Below, in pieces: positions 22,801-37,800 of a stretch of DNA of 64,000 bases. A model generated the notes under the pieces. The model was not told where the DNA came from and did no database searches. It saw only the letters and a program-made list of their open reading frames with translations. Position 1 is the stretch's first letter; every line of letters starts with the position of its first letter. The stretch spans positions 25,823,039-25,887,038 of the forward strand of contig CM055097.1 in the NCBI GenBank assembly GCA_029204225.1, read 5' to 3'. Made by a program: the position numbers and the translations under genes. Origin of the DNA: Diphasiastrum complanatum. Its lineage: Eukaryota > Streptophyta > Lycopodiopsida > Lycopodiales > Lycopodiaceae.

Positions 22801-25800
22801 GGTGGTGTCATGGGCCTTGCAATGGCTTGTTCAAATACGTTTGGTCTGGTTACAGGTGCCTTTCTTCTTGGTTTCGGTTTGATAGAGATTCCTCGAAGTA
22901 TATGGCGAAAAGCAGATTGGCAGTATAGGCAGAAGGTTCTAACACATCGAATTGCCCAGGTGGCAGTTAAACTTGATGATGCTCATCAAGAGCTATCCAC
23001 TGCAGTCGTGGTGAGTGTCGGATAAAAATCGTAAATAAATGAATAGTTTTTCATGAAATGTATCGTTGAGGCTTTTGGAAAGCCAAATAATCATCAATAT
23101 TTGCAATTAAATTAGTATTTTTTTGATTTGGAACTTGTTGCTTAACAAGTTTATTGTAGTCTCAACAATTACATTATTTATGCCAACTATATACTTTCTA
23201 AAGGTTAATCTAATAGGCTACATGGGAGACTCTATAAAGTGTGCCATGATATTAATAACGTTGAACTAGTGGCCACATGAGGGTTTTGGTCAAGAACAAA
23301 GATGTGCAAAAAAGGGAGAACAAGTCATACCATTAGAATGTCAACAAATGGATAGCTAACTATTGCTGTTAATACGTCTCAGTATGCTATGAGTTAGCAT
23401 ATAGTGGGCCCATGTTGAGCTAAGTGATTAGAAAGGCCAATAAAAGATCTTATTGGTTTGAGCTATTGTTTAACATACCGAAGTTTGTGAATGAGAGCCA
23501 ATCAAGAGAAGAAGAAAGATAAAAAACTTCTAATGGGTCTCATACCGAATTCTTGCAGTTTAGCAAGTAACTTATAATTGAGTATGTGATATCATGTTGG
23601 AGCATGATAATCATAAGAAAAGATCGATATCATATAACAACTACTTAATTATGGGGAACATGTGAACTATAAGAATGCAAAATTTTAACTTTTCTTGGAC
23701 AAGTATTAATCATATACTTGGTCAATTGTTTCAAGCACCTTTTCTTACTTGCTTCTCGAATACACATTCCTTCCTCAATATAACCCTCTCCCTCTGTTTT
23801 GCGCTAATCTCTCTTTTCTCACTACATGTTTTTGTATTTTCTTCCTTAAATTCCATTTTCCATTTTGTATGGGGCATGCATTTCTAGTTTGGAAAAGATT
23901 TTCAAATTATTACTAGTAACACTTATGTTAGCCTTTTGTAATAGATCAGTAAATGGCACATTAGAATGTTCATCGATGAACAAAAAAGGTGGATTTTCCC
24001 TTGATTCAGAGGTGTGCAATCATAATTGAAGCTGTTTTATATGTATTAGAAGAATTGATTTCCAATAATGTATTGGCGTGTTTATGTGAGAGGGTTGTGT
24101 CGTATTCAAATGAGCTTGACTAGTAAGAAATTGGTGGATGCTTGTGTGGAGATCTTGACTGCTTTGGGGTTTGCTAGTTTGTAATAATTTTTACTTCGTG
24201 CCTCAAATTATTGATGGTGTGGTCTTGTTGTTTGACAATGTCAATGATTGTTCCAATATTCCTTGAAGAATTTGAGCTTATATGTTCTCCCCCTAGGTGA
24301 GGAAAACTGATTTAATACTTATAATCTTAATCATGCTTATACAAGTAACCCAAGACAAGATTCCTATTGGTGTTAGACAATATCCATATGCGTACGTGGA
24401 AGAGAACACAAAACAACAATGATGAAGCATAATGATAAGATGTACTCCAATTATGTCCCATTGCAAATGAGCTAGGGTGCACTACATACTTAGAGACTTT
24501 GGTCTCTTCCTGGCTAAGCCCTAGCCAATAGGTTTTGTTATGTCTCAATACTTAATAATTCTAGTCCAGGGTATCTTGTTTGCCAAAACTACATCAACAT
24601 AAGCTCATGGAGGCCTTATATCTCTCAATTCAAATCATGATCTCTCATAAAGCAAAAGCAATCTAAAAGCAATTGCCTAATTAATGTCTCTATATATGGT
24701 AAAAGCACCAACACATATCTATAGCAAAACTTGTGCTCCAAAATATCGAACTTGAGTCTAACTAAATTCTAACTTTACTAAAAATAGGTAACAGCCCCTA
24801 GAATTAGCACGTAGGCATGGCCCAATAATCCTAACTAATCCTAGATGATAACATTAGGGGTAGTAATGTGAACATTAACTCTAACACTCCCCCTTAATGG
24901 TTACATTGTTAATAACAAGAACTATGCATAGCACAAGTATGCATGTGTATCCTCCGTGACACCCATGTAATGAAGATCCTCAACTCTGATGTAGAATTCA
25001 CAATCAACTTTGATCTCAATGTCTTCATTACTCAATGTAGAACTCTCTTTGTATGATGATGTAGAATTCCTTCAAATGTCGATTCTTTTCATATGAACCT
25101 GCTTCATTTGACTTTCCAATGTTTTTCTTTTGTCTTCGTGTCCCTTTAGTGCATATGTGTGACCACCATGAGGGCAACATACCATCCAATTCCTTGAATT
25201 TCTTTGAATCAAAGAACTTTGATTCCCCCTGAATCAAATTATGTGAGCATGATTAACCTTTGCCATAACCCTAAGAACTTTGCTTGAAGATTGACTCCCT
25301 TAGTCTTTTTGACCATCTTCCAAGCTCCCACAAATATGTAAGGATCTCACCAACATCCATAAAGAAAATGTAATCCTGTTTGATTACCATCCATGACAAT
25401 CATAAGTAGGAAAGAGATCTACAAATGTCAACATCAAATCTCATACATCAACGCCCACGTTAGAAACATGTACTTCATAAGTAGTTGGCTCCACTTGTGT
25501 CGATTCCCTGAATTGAATCCACTTCAATTCTCCTGGTACCCTCATAAGTTACCACCTGTGATGGACTTGATGGACTTAGCTAGGCTACTCCCCTGATGTA
25601 CACTTCATGTTTGCATTCCAACCGCTTTCCAACAATGATATAAATAGAATGGCATCCGTGAACCATACCAAATATGCAAGTAATAGAGCATCCCCAGTAG
25701 AAAGATAAAACGTATACAATACTTCCTCACACAAAGGAACCGATACTCCTCGTCAAATACTTTCTCACACAAAGTACTTGACATTATCTTCTCAATGGAA

Positions 25801-28800
25801 TCTCCTGCCTCTACCTCACACATAGAGTCACTTGCTCCAAATAACTTTCCAACCTAGAAAGCATCTCATCATAACATCTATTTATCTTGACACTATGTCA
25901 CATGCAACCTTCCCAACTGGTATACGTCCATTTTCCTTGAAGGAACCTGCTTCACTTAAAAAGACTTTATATTGATTTTCTAAGGCTAATCAATGACTTG
26001 TCGATTCATAGAAATGAACCATGTTGTTTTTCTTGGGACTAAACAACAACCTGTACTATTGATTTTCAACGGCTAATCAACAACCTTAGCTTCCAAATCT
26101 TATTGGAAACAATAGAATCTACCACATGACAGAACATGAACTTGGATAGATTGAAGAACTTGAAGAAACAACTTTTCTCCAACTCAAAACAAATCTTCCT
26201 AAAATAATTGATCTCACTTGATACCACCACATGAACAATCAACTATGACTTGAATGGTATCTAGGAATTACTTGACAACCAAAACAAACAATCACTTCGA
26301 TTAATCATAAATCTCAAGTGATATTAGTTCAGATAGCCATCTCCCTCACTTTGCGACAAAATTGTTTTGATTACTCTTGTGGATCCATGGCCTAGTAACA
26401 TAAGGGTTACAAAATAAACATTAATTTCTAACAGTTAGGAGGGCAGAACAATTTGGTGGGTTTGGAAAAGCTTTTCACAGATACAAGCAATCAATTCTGA
26501 AAAAATCAGCCTTCTTCCACAATTAACAAGATACACTTTATGAAAAGTAGCAAAAGCACTTTTGAACAATTTTCAGCTGAACGTTTGGTTTTGTATGCAA
26601 AGGAGGGTAGTTTGACACCGCACCGTTTAGCCAATGACAAGAAGATTTCTTTACTAATGAAGAGGTGGAAATCAGGATCACATCTAATGAAGCCAAACTT
26701 AAGTATAGGGCCCAAAAGTGAGTCAATTGGGCTCATTCATCAAGTTTTTTGATATATCAAATCCCCTAGTACCTACCTTCTAAACTAGTGTGTCTAGGGC
26801 TCAAAACTGAAAAATCAAAACTTCAAAAAAGCAAAAAAAGTTTGAAAACTGTTGGAAACGTTTGTTGTTAACATTGCATGGAATCTAGATGATGCAACTC
26901 TATAGAGTCTAGACAATAGAATTGATTATTGCTCCATATGTAAAAAAATCTGCAAAATTTTTTCCCACCTGATTCTTTCAAGATGGATTTGGTTCTGAAT
27001 CCACGATTCATGCCAATTCGTGTGGTTTTGAACCACCTGATTTTGAATGGGGCGAAAACTCTACTGTCTTCCCTAGTTGGGCCTATTGGTCAGTTTGGCT
27101 ACAGTAAAAATGCTTTTGATCTTAGCATAACTATGATGGGAATGTGATGGCAATAGTTTAAGATTACAAATATTTGGGAATTGAAGTGTCTGTTTCACCT
27201 CATATGGAACACTTGCGTAAATAGTGGTCTGATGAGTGGGTGGAAGTCCTACTTCGCCATGGAAGCATCATGTCCCCCCACAAGAGGAAACCATCTGAAG
27301 CAGTCACCTAGTCCTACTTTATGGATGTGAAATTTTGGGATGAAACGTTCTAGAACCAAGGTGGCTAAAACCAACCTTATTCTATTGAAAGTCATTGCTA
27401 TGAAGAGAACAATAAGCTATATAGCAAGGATCTTACATGGAAATCGCCTCTTGAAAGTTGCTCTGCACAATTGCCAATAACGTAAAGATTGATGAATGGT
27501 TGGTGGTTAGACTTTCAAAGGTGGTCGGCACATTGAAACATCCAACAAAATGAGTGGCCCCAAGCAACTCAAGAAATGATTGACTTCTTGAGAAAGAAGT
27601 TCTACAGAGGACTTTGGAAAGAGCCCTTAAAGAGGAAATTGCCATGTTACAAGGTCCACATAAATTCATATATGGTTGGTGACTTGGTATCAAAGTACCG
27701 AAACAAAGAACATCACATAATACAAAGAACATGCGAATTCTGTAAAATGTCTAGAACGTATGCTAAATAAAGAGCACTAATCAGTTAATTGAATATAGGA
27801 GGAACCAATGTTGCACGTTTTGTTTCGGAACGCGATCTGGGAAATTCCATTAGGGTTTCTTGAAACGGAATTTTTTTTGGGGGTGCCAATATGGGTATCA
27901 GATCAAAGGTGTCAAGCTTATCTCAATGTAATATGTGTGAAAAGGGGTGAAGCTATCAGTTGGAGTGTGATTCTTGGCTCAAAGTAAGAGTATGTGATGC
28001 AAATGGGATCATATAGGATAGGATCTAAAATATGATTGCCATGAAGCCTAGTGCCCAAGGCTCCATTATATGGAATCAAAGGCTACAAAATGAAATAAGA
28101 AGGCTTAAACATAGGATGAATACTTGTCCATTATGTTTTTATAGGGGCAAGAAATTAGATCTTCGCCTCCCTAGTTTCTTGTAAACATTTTGCAAAATTG
28201 TGAGTTGTGACGGTTTTTTTGTGAAATCAAAACTTCATATCCATTACACATTCATTAGTTGATACTTGAGACTAAAGATTACAAGTTAAAATATCAATAA
28301 AAAATGATCTCTAACACTAAAAGTAAAAATTTTCCGCCCTAGCAAATTTATCAACACCATAAGCTAATCAAAACATTAAAAAACAAAAGAACAAAATTAA
28401 AAAACAGAATAAAAGAACAAGAAAATAGGCACGTTCCGGAATATGGGCAGCAATTATGATATCTATACACATGATAGCCGAACATTTGTTTGGCTATAAA
28501 TGTAATCTAGACTGTACTCAACTTAAGAAAATTATGATTAAATTTTGTTTTCTATCTTTGTAATTTAAATAAAATTTGTCACATCATAAGTCTCAAGAAC
28601 CATCAAGTTGGTAAAAATCTTACCAAGAGGAATGGATACCATTACAGTTCCACAAACCAAAACAAAGGCATGTAGATGTAGATGGGGCCTCAGATTGCTC
28701 CAATATTCAAGGATCCCAAATTTCTAACTGCTAGAACTTGTACCACTGGTATCTAATTTTTCCATTTTTAAAAGAGCTTTAAGTAGATCTTCCAAATTGG

Positions 28801-31800
28801 AATATCTACAATAATTTTCGATTCGATGCTTCTCTTTGTTTTGTTATGCTCATTTCTAAGCATAAACTTTTGCTTACTAATCCGTTTCACTTTCTAGTCT
28901 CGAGTGACTACAGGTGGCTGTTGTTCATTCGCTTGTTCAATAGGTATAATATCAAGAATGCATAGTTCTTTTCATTGTGTTTTTGTATAGACGTAACATT
29001 GATTTATTTTTTATTTGGATGTGTGTTGGGTAGATTTCTCAAGCCATATCAAATCAAATGTCAAGACGTGATCCCTTACGCCATTGTATGGATGTGATTG
29101 ACAATATGGTCCTTGAGTTGGTAAGCAAAGCCTCTCATTTCAAGGTTTTACTTCTGTAAGTTTGACTGATTTTGATGCTAGTGGGTGATTGTTGGTATGA
29201 GGCTAAAGGAATGATGAAGCTTTTGGATTAAGAAGAAAAAGCCAACATTATTTGTGCAATTGTCTAGGTTAAGGAGAATCCATCATTCAAGCCATCCGCA
29301 GGACGCATGGGTGAAAATGATATGGACTATGAGTCTGATGAAAAATCTATGGCTGCGCTACGAAGACGTTTAAGAAATGCACAACACACATTTGCTCGAT
29401 ACAAAAGGTGAATCCTTCAAAATTTTGTTAACAAATTTGGCTACTATATATCTGCCTCCAAGAGTAGACAAGTTCCTTCTTTGAATTGAATCTGTAGTGT
29501 CTCAAAGCATAAACTCTCATGGTCATAAATGCATACATCTTGAATTGACAAGTATATACTATTTTTAAGCATTATTGCAAGTGCTACATGGGCAAGATTT
29601 AAAAACCTAATCAATATGCAACACCTTTAGGCTAGCTAAAAGTCAAGTGCAAAATATGTCCTTAAAATTCATAAGATTTATTAAAGTTATACCATTATTG
29701 GATGGACACAATAACCAATCAATGCATACTTTAGGGGCCAAAAGTTTAATGCAACCCCTCCATCGGAGTTTTTATTGCTAAAACTTTGGACCAACTGTAG
29801 TAATAAATACCTTGAAGGTTGTATATAACAAATGGAATAGCTGCACATAAAAAGAACAAAATTACAGCCTTCTAACTAGTTACTTATTTCTCATGCAAAA
29901 TACATTCTCACAGAGGCGCTGTTGGGAGCCTTTAACTAAGCTCTATTTCATTCATCACTCTCTTGGGAAGTAACCGCTCCACAATCTTCTTATCTTTCTT
30001 TGTTAGTTGAGACCCCCGTGAACTTGTCTCAACACTGTCCTCATTTTTCCGGTCCGAACAATGTTCCAAATACGACCAAAATGATAATCATTTTCATATT
30101 TTCTTCGGATCGAAAGATATAAATCCGTAGAAATTTGGGTGAAAGACAATTCGTTGAGCTCACCAATCCGACTAAGAGCATCCGCAACTTGATTAGAGTT
30201 GCCTCTTATATAATGAATTTCATGATCAAATTCCTGCATCAATTTGGCCCATCGGCTTTCCTTCTTTGAAGATCATGCTGATTACAAAAGTACTTGAGAG
30301 GCTAGTGATTCGTATACACGTAGTGTCTCTAGATTTTAAGTGCATGGATAACCGGAAATAATTTCTTTTCCTGCGCAGTATAACGCAACTAAGGACTAGT
30401 GAATTTTTTGCTTTCAAACGTGCTAGCGGCCTATCGTTCTGTAATAGAACTGCTCCAATTGCAATATCACTTGCGTCAATTCTCATGACGTAAGGTAGAT
30501 CTGGATCTGCAATCTGTAAAACGGGAGCCAAATAAGGGTCTTAAGTTTCTCAAAACTCCGATTCAGTTCCTCATTATACAATAGGCGAACTAGGTTGATT
30601 CCTCTTTTTCTTTTTGTTAACAATCTCTTTTGTCAGATTATTGAGTGGTGCCGCTACTTTAGCGTAATCCTCATTAAATCTGCGAAAGAAAACCGTAAAT
30701 CCTAAGAATGATTTAGCTTGCTTAACAATTTGCGGAATTAGCCAATCAACGACTATCTTGATTTTATCTTCGTCAATCTTGATCCCATAAGCAGTGATCT
30801 TATGACCGAGATACACCAGCTCATGCTCAAAGAATTCGCACTTGGATTCCTTAGGGTTGTGTAACTCTTGCCGGAGTTTCATCAAGATAGTTCTGATATG
30901 TTTTAAGGTAAGCTCTTGAATCTTTACTTTTTGAATCTATGGCTGAAAAGCAACGGATTACAAAATTCTCGAGTATAATTCCAGTTGCAGCCTCCAATGT
31001 TGTGCACTTGTGCTTCCCTTGTCACACAGCTCTGTTCACAAAGCATCCTTCTATTCACAAAGCCGAGAATGGAACTTGACAATTTTCTCATCCTCTGACT
31101 TCTCATTTTCTTTTGGAAGGATTGTAGTTTCAGGCTTTAATACCTTTTATTTTATTTTATTTTATTTTTATTTTTTTAAAGTTCCGATCCAGTACGCTCG
31201 GGAATGTACTGTACGGAACGCGCTGTACGTTCTGGCCCAAAAGGGTCGGAACAGGTTTCTAAGTAAATTTGGAGATGTAGGAGACCTTGGCTTCATTATA
31301 TTTGGTGCTTATGTAGGTCAAGTGCGCCACTTCTATTGAAGATTTGTTTTACTTCATTTTGTTTACCTCTTTGTTTATTTTTGGAGGAGATTGGAATGTT
31401 AGATTCGACATGCCTTTGCTGGCGACTATCAATCGAATTCATCTATTGCATCCGAGTTGTGGATCGTTGCTCAAGTATTGTTTGCTGTCGAAGATTGGCA
31501 CATGAATTGGGCAAAAAGATATGTATGAGGTAGGTTGCTGATCTACAAGAACAGTGCACACATACAATAGGCAGAAGTGTTCTTGGAGGTAGATCGCTGA
31601 TCTACAAGCTGAAAAATCTGGTGTTTTCATCATTCATTAATTTCACTTGTACAAAGTGGTTCATAATTTGTGATGGTGGCACATGCAAAGCTATCCTCCA
31701 AACCTATTTGAAAAACTTTTTGGAAGTTCAAAAGTAGCATACATGCTTCACCATTTTCAGCAATCTGTACAGTGGATCTTTTGGCCCTTATACCATAAGA

Positions 31801-34800
31801 ATGTAAGTTGTAACACCTAATTATTCTCACTAAAACCATTGATTGTGCATCACATTGTCGAAGGATGTTGACACTTATGAGAGAGAGAAGGATAAACCTA
31901 GATTGTATTACTACATTTGTGTTGATGAGAGAGATGAAGTTTGATGGTGTCTCCTCATATCTGGTTCAGAAAATTAAGTCCTTAAATAGTTACAAAGTCA
32001 TATGGGGCTTACATGTACATTATTACACTAATCGTAGCACTTGGGCACGTTTTACCCTTATCATCAAAGTACAGCTGACGAGTACATTCAGTCAACCACT
32101 GCATGGCCTACACATGACATGAGCTTTCAAATAACACATTTACAGCTTCACACTTGTTGATGGGGCACCACTATTTATAACTCTCGTCAGGTGATCAACA
32201 TTTATGAAGATCTTACCTCCAACATAGCAATGCAATTCAATGCATGGTGAGTAAGAGCTTGTACAACATTGGGTAAGCAAATTCAACTTTGAAGCAAAGA
32301 TTAAGTTAACCCTGTAAAACATTGGCATGCCATCCTCAATGGCCTCCCTGATGTGCCAAAACATGTATTCCTTTCAAGTTTCTTAGCACTCTACCTGCCT
32401 CAGAAGTGCTGATGGCTTTTTAAAAACATGGTGCCCATGGATGAAAACATAAATATGTTAGTAATTTGGCAATTCCTGCCATCACTCCAACCATAAGAGA
32501 TGACGCTCTTGGCAGAGTGCCAAATCTAGGCTGCATCATTGCTATCTAGGTTGTTCTTGTGGGCAATCATCAATGTCATAGCCACATACACCTAATAGAT
32601 GTGCTTGGTTCTGCAGCTTGAAAATAGAGCTCGACAATCGTATGCTACACAAATTTGTAATGTACTGGGACTTATGTTTCAAGCCTCACAACAAAATTTG
32701 ACTTTTTTTCTTGCGGCACGTGATCTTGGAGGAGAATTCAAGCTACTTATAGAATTTGAACCATGGATGTAGTACCTCTCAGGTGAGCTTGATCCTTATG
32801 GCTGGATCCTCAAATGTCTGTGTAGTAACCTTTAAATCTCAGACATTCTAGCCTTCACAAACTCACTTCAATCACTTAACATAGTTTAACCTCAAATCTG
32901 CGTATTTTTCAGTGGCATGTAGTATAAGCTTAATGCACAGCCACGTATCACTTTTGTTGTGCTATGATACCAGATATTAGAAGGTTCATGTTAGGCTCTT
33001 ATATCCTCCTATGGACTGTGATGGCTTAAAGATTGACTTAGGTGCACATCGTTCTTTTTAAATTAATCTGTCATCTAGCCGAATCACTTCTGGGAAACCT
33101 TTAGCCTCCTAAACCCTTGCTATTATCAGAGAATAGTTGGTGCAGTTGTATTAAAATGAAAAAGTTGATGACCAAGATACTCGAGAGGTTAAACATAATC
33201 AGCTTCAAAACTTAGCTCAAAGTTCTTCTCTTGGAGCTACATATAATCTTTTACACCTGAGCTAGCTAAATTTTTATTGGTTTTGCTTTGAAAATCTGCA
33301 TACCATTAATCCAGTGTAGTGCCAGACATGAAAGATGATAAGACACTCCATTTGTACTCCCTGGTATAAACTGTGCCTGACATCACTGAGATATCTTTTT
33401 CTTGGTCTTCTACAATAACTTGAATGACTCTCAAGCAAAGAAATCAATATACCCGTTGCATGCTAGCCCAGGTAGCAAGTCCATGAAGCTGATGCTAAAT
33501 GCATTGATCTCTCAAAGTTGAGATAACAAGTTTCATTCTGGAAACTTTGCCAATTATTGCCTTTGTTGTCAGAGCTGCTCTATCCACGGCAAACTTTTTC
33601 CCAGGATGTAAGAATGGCTATCAATTTCGTTCGCAGTTATCACATGTGAAATGATTTGACTTCTTCACATGCTTGTGTTCTCCTCCCGACAAACCATTAT
33701 ATATCTTTAATTTCCCAAGCAATAATTCACGTTCTATGCTGTCAGATCTTACATTTAGCAGTTGAAGATCAAAGCTTTGTTATATATAGAGTTGGTTCCA
33801 TTTCACACGTGTAATAGGGAAGCCATAGTTTGAAAGGTTCATTATCTTTACACATACGTTTCAGCTTATAATGATTGTCTTCATAAGGATTGTTTGCCAT
33901 TTCCATGGTTATTAAAATGGTAAACCACATATGTTTCATGTTTCTTAGTTTTAGCTGCTCTGTAAATGACCATTGGTGATAATATGGTGGAGGATAGGCT
34001 AGTTTTCTTTTCCAAGAGGAAGTGAAAAGTGATGATAAATAAAGAAATTTGTATGCTAATTTGAGGACATTCTTTTATGGTCTTTGCTCTTATGCTAGTA
34101 CCGTGAATGACTTCAGGCACTTTGCTCTTTGTCAAATCAATGATAATGAAGCAAATACTCCATGTAACATAGTTGTTAAAAGCTCCTTGGTTGTTATGTT
34201 CAGTAACTTGTTAAGAATCGCTAGTTTTCATGCTTTGTTAACTTGGACTCTTTGTGTTTGTTGGGTAGTGAATACACAGGTCTGATTTTGGAGGCCCTTG
34301 AGATAGAAGATGTTATGCAGAACTACGAGAGGGGCATTACAGCTGACTGGTTCGTCTCCTTGTGTAACAATTAATTGGTGCCATAGCATATTTTTTTATC
34401 AGTGTTTACTATTTCAAATTCTATATTGCTGTGTGAGGACCCCTATGTACGCTTCTTTTGGCCTTTGGCCTTTGATCTTTTGGTTGCTGAAGCTAGTCCA
34501 TATTTTTATATCAGTGTTTGCTATTTCAAGTTGTATATTGCTCTGTGAGGACCACTATGGATGCTTCTTTTGGCCTTTGCCTTTGATCTTTTTGGTTGCT
34601 GAAGCTAGTCCATAATTTGATCTTTTGTATTTTGAGATTGTTGAGGGATATTCGTTGAGGTGTCAGAAACATGATTAGTAACTGTTGTTATAACTTGTAC
34701 CTGATGGTTAGTCTTTTGATGGTGTATATTTCTTGGCTGATGCAAGATTCTGCAAGCAGTAGACGAGGCCCTTTTATCTCATGTATAAATGGTTGAATTG

Positions 34801-37800
34801 GACGTGACAGGAATATTTGGTTGTTCTTCAGTTTAGTGTTCCAATGATAGTTGACTACAAAAATGTTCGTTGAAGTTTGAACTCTCACCATGGAAAAAAA
34901 GAGATTGCTTGCATTTTGATTAGGTCCTCCTGCCAAAGGATCATATAATGCTGAGACCAATTTTAGAACGATGTTGAAACAATTCAACCATACAACTTTT
35001 TTTTTGATAGTTGGAGTTTGTGCCCATTCAAGAGTTTTTTTTAGTTTTTATGGTGATTAAGAGTAATGTCTCCCATGATCATTTTTTTTCTCCTGACATA
35101 CTTGGACAATCTGACAGCGTACCTACTCATCTAGGCCTGATGTGTGTAATTCAAACTGATGGTCTTTTACCTTTGCATACATTGCTAAGGTATCGCATTG
35201 TTGGTACCATTTGTTGACATCTATAGATGCCAGTGACACAAAAGAATCGATCTAAGTTAAACATTGCAAGAACATCACATTCCTGCAATAGAACAAGAGG
35301 AAGGAGAGTATGAACCTGAGTAAAACCATGAACCTCAATGGAAGCGAGCTCATTTGATGGCTTTAGATATGCGTGCTCTGCCATTTTAGCTCCATATATG
35401 GCATCTGGAACACTAGCAAGAATGGAGCAAGACTGGTGAAATGTGCAAGCATACCTGATCTTGAGCTGTAGACAATAGGAGAATTAGGATGATCCTTTGT
35501 CCAATTTGAACACCTAACCCTTGCCACGACTGGAACAGCAGTTGCACCAACTAGAACCTCTGCTACAACTGGAATCTTTGTAGCATCTACATTATGTACA
35601 AGAATCTCATCTCAAATATCTTGTGACCCATGACATATCTCCATGGCCTCATTTGCAGTAGCGTTTGGAATTTTTTGTGGCACATGACATATATCCTGAT
35701 TAGCTACTCAATTGGGAGCACCATGTGAGTCATCTATTGGAAATGCAAGTGGGAATTGTCAACTTCTTTTTTAACTCTCACAAAAATGATGTGGACAAAA
35801 AAAACACAAGTACAATACAAAAAAATTAGTGAAATAAGAACATAGATTTTGACAAAAAATGAGAAGAAACAATAGTGAAAATTATGAAGAGGTGAAAATT
35901 TGAATAAGTGGATCCAAATCACAGCTAGTGAGAAGGTATGTAATAAGTGTTGGAGGTGTAAGCTGTGCACCTCTCGAAGAGGCTCCAGAATGAAGCAGAG
36001 GGCATAGGCTCCAGAATCAAGCAGAGCTCCAAAATGAAGCAAAAGGCACGGAATGTTCCCATAAGGAAATGGGAAGATGAGAATGGGCAACTCAAATACG
36101 GAAATTGGAAGACTTGTGGTTGTCCCTTGGTACCAGCCCTTTTGGGGTAAGGGGGAGACCACAATGTGATGGGCGGCTAGGCGGTTGGAGTGGGACACCC
36201 AATACGCGGCCCTGCGACGTCTAGTCTTCTGACATGGTATCAGAGCAGGTTATTTGGTAAGCCTGGATCACTGGTGGTGGTATCAGATCTGCTGCTGGTG
36301 TTATCACTGAGATTGATCGCTGGTTTTCTGGTGTAGAATCGCTGGGCTGAAGAAATCAGATTGATTGAGACAGATTGTTGGCTGCATGTTGGATTGCTGC
36401 CTACTGCTTGCAAAAATCAGATTGATTGCCTGCAGATCACTGACTGTCTATAATCTTAGATCGCTGTAGAACAAATCTGGAAAGTGATAATTTGCAAAAC
36501 AAGTGGAGAGAGAAAGCTGAAGATCCAAGCTGAAAATGCTGAAGATCCAAGCTGAAAATGGATGCTGGGCAGCAGCTAGTAAGATCTACAAATGTCCTGC
36601 AAAATGATGGAAAAACTGTTGAAAATGGTGATGAAGTAGGGCGCTGGACAGCCTCCAAACAATCAGCAAAATGGACAGCAAATCGGTGGAGAAATCCGTC
36701 GAAGATGGCAAGGTAGTAGGGTGCTGGGCAGCAGCTACCAAAATCCGCACACAACCTGAAATTTTTTTTTGGAGAAAACCGCTGAAAATGGTGATGAAGT
36801 AGGGCGTTGGACAGCCTGCAATCAATCCACGAAATGGGTAGCAAATCGGTGGAGAAAATCGACGAAAGTGACAAGGTAGTAGGGCGCTGGCCAGCCTCTA
36901 CCAAATTTGGAAAAATGATAGAAATCTGATGAGAAAATTGACGAAAGTGATGGGTTAGTAGGGCGCTGGACAGCCTCTACTAAATCTGGAAAAACGATGG
37001 AAATCTGATGAAAAAATCAACGAAAGTGATGGGTTAGTAGGGCGCTAGACAGCCTTTACTAAATCTGAAAAAGTGGTGCACAGGAAAGTGCTCTGATACC
37101 AAGTTACGAATGAAGCCACAATTGATCTAGAGCTAAGTTGTGAAAGCATCATATAAGCAAGACTTAACCCTAGAAAGCAGGAAAGAGAGAGATGAAGGAG
37201 ACTAAAGAGAGAGATCAATATCATCAGCTGAGTAACAAACCTCCAAAAAGGCCCCCACTCTCCAGTAATATGTCCAAATGTCCAAATAATGAATAATAAG
37301 GCCCAAGGCCAACCATATAGTCTAAGTGTCAATAATGAATAAAAAAGGGCCCAAGGCCTGCTTATGCATAAAGTGAAGTAAATGTAAATGGACGTGGTGA
37401 ATGTAATGAGCCGAGTCCATAACTATTTAGTACTTAGAAATTCACCTTTGGTCTTTACCATATATAGGTAGTATTTTTAGCAATTAGCTTTTGCTCTTTT
37501 GCTATTTGCTTTAGGCTTTTAGCCTTTTACATAGATTAGAGAAACTATATATGTAGGTTGGCGCCCCACCACAAGATAATTCCAATATGTTAGAGCTTTG
37601 CTCAATTCTCCTATAATCTGATTTCTCTTTAGTCTCTATGCTTGGCTGTGTGAGTGCTAGTAGGACTAGTAACTCCATCTAGAATTTGTATCACAAATTC
37701 CGACATGGTATCAGAGCCCAGGACTTGCTACAATCGTATTTGGTTGTGATAGCAAGGGGGAGTTTGCCTCGTCAACCGATGCTTACTTAAGGGGGAGTGT

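Noticed and set aside
31010-31533. Plus-strand ORFs in intron 6
   Set aside because: They are AT-rich, Phe/Leu-heavy and without motif or splice context.
34310-34615. 101-codon ORF over the intron 7 tandem duplication
   Set aside because: It arises from the duplicated unit and has no conserved feature.
36437-36904. 155-codon minus-strand ORF in the intron 7 LTR element
   Set aside because: It spans the 80-bp tandem array, whose period is not a multiple of three, so the frame is not repeated as protein units and looks like chance.
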